Notes under the pieces: model-generated
Databases searched by the model: none
Told to the model about the DNA's origin: nothing
What the model saw: only the letters and a program-made list of their open reading frames with translations
Assembly (NCBI GenBank): GCA_002457745.1
Contig: NTKV01000002.1
Coordinates: 1-50,243, forward strand
Direction of reading: 5' to 3'
Length of the DNA: 50,243 nt
Origin: SAR116 cluster bacterium MED-G06
GTDB taxonomy: Bacteria > Pseudomonadota > Alphaproteobacteria > Puniceispirillales > Puniceispirillaceae
Program-made: the position numbers and the translations under genes
Part shown: in pieces, positions 49,887 through 50,243 of the stretch
Layout of the letters: the number at the start of each line of letters is the position of its first letter
How positions within the stretch are numbered: position 1 is the first letter of the stretch

Positions 49887-50243
49887 TTAGGCCGGTCCGG
49901 CCTGCTGGCGTGCCTTCGCCTCGCGTATAAAAATCTCGGTCGGGTCGATGCGCGCCGAATCAATCTCGTCAAAGCTGAAGGCAAACCGCCCGAAACTTGT
50001 CTCGAGGACAATCTTGCCATCCTCATCAAACCCGGCAAGCCGGCCATTGAACCGCTTGCGGCCATCGAGCATGAACCGGAGCGTGATCTTGGCAAGCTCG
50101 CCAGCGAACCGCTCATAATCCTCGACCCGGGTCAGCGGCCGATCGATGCCGGGTGAGCTGACCTCCAGCGTATAGGCATCCGAGATCGGGTCCTCGACAT
50201 CGAGAAGTGCTGCCACATGCCGGCTCACACTCTCGCAATCCTC
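49887..50243 (-). CDS. rimP: Ribosome maturation factor RimP (partial)
   Basis: The last 118 residues of RimP; the N-terminus is beyond the right edge. The visible part has DCESVSRHVAALLDVEDPI, the conserved YTLEVSSPGIDRPL and the SH3-like C-terminal domain FNGRLAGFDEDGKIVLET. It acts in 30S subunit maturation. The frame is open to base 50243. The order rimP-nusA is conserved across bacteria. Confidence 0.93.
   Translation of the reverse strand, partial: EDCESVSRHVAALLDVEDPISDAYTLEVSSPGIDRPLTRVEDYERFAGELAKITLRFMLDGRKRFNGRLAGFDEDGKIVLETSFGRFAFSFDEIDSARIDPTEIFIREAKARQQAGPA

Overview
This GC-rich window reads as an alphaproteobacterial chromosome segment. The indicators are the run rpsT-dnaA-dnaN-recF-gyrB, a RegB/RegA (ActS/ActR) redox two-component pair, an Irr-like Fur protein beside fabA-fabB-fabI, the ubiE-ubiB-coaBC-dut run, and rpsO-truB-rbfA-infB-ylxR-nusA-rimP. 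The gene set would fit a marine Rhodospirillales- or SAR116-like bacterium, but no 16S gene is present and that placement is inference. No rRNA, tRNA, insertion sequence, prophage or CRISPR array was recognised.

Layout. 0-17 kb is accessory metabolism: a Tat-exported FecR-like protein; a glucosyl-3-phosphoglycerate synthase and phosphatase pair (compatible solute glucosylglycerate); a methyltransferase; a GFA-family protein; an iron-dependent alcohol dehydrogenase; a glutamine-synthetase-like ligase; an ATP-grasp ligase; an Ldh-family dehydrogenase; a cyclic-nucleotide-binding protein; a frameshifted PhzF protein; an amidase; two EamA transporters; a GNAT acetyltransferase; an aldo/keto reductase; and a lipoprotein. 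17-28 kb, all on the minus strand, is the replication block: mutM, a small exported protein, rpsT, dnaA, dnaN, recF and gyrB, running on into regB and regA. 28-33 kb, on the plus strand, is ubiquinone, CoA and nucleotide metabolism (ubiE, ubiB, coaBC, dut, a ThiF/MoeB protein). 33-41 kb has a 2-hydroxyacid dehydrogenase, an SH3-domain exported protein, katG, irr and fabA-fabB-fabI. 41-50 kb, on the minus strand, is the translation and RNA block: rimP (cut by the window end), nusA, ylxR, infB, rbfA, truB, rpsO and pnp.

The most unusual signal is not one cassette. Short tandem repeats recur in spacers and, in frame, inside linkers of conserved genes: a collagen-like Gly-X-Y stretch in DnaA, pentapeptide repeats in RecF and InfB, a 12-bp repeat in CoaBC, an Asp/Gly microsatellite in the ThiF protein, and a 12-bp repeat in a signal peptide. 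Non-coding examples are a six-copy 13-bp array that contains the irr stop codon and a G-rich array able to form a quadruplex. The second notable item is CoaBC carrying an N-terminal helix-turn-helix domain, with a palindrome immediately upstream of its start. These look like a DNA-binding CoaBC and a possible operator. I did not find a clear new multi-gene defence or mobile system.
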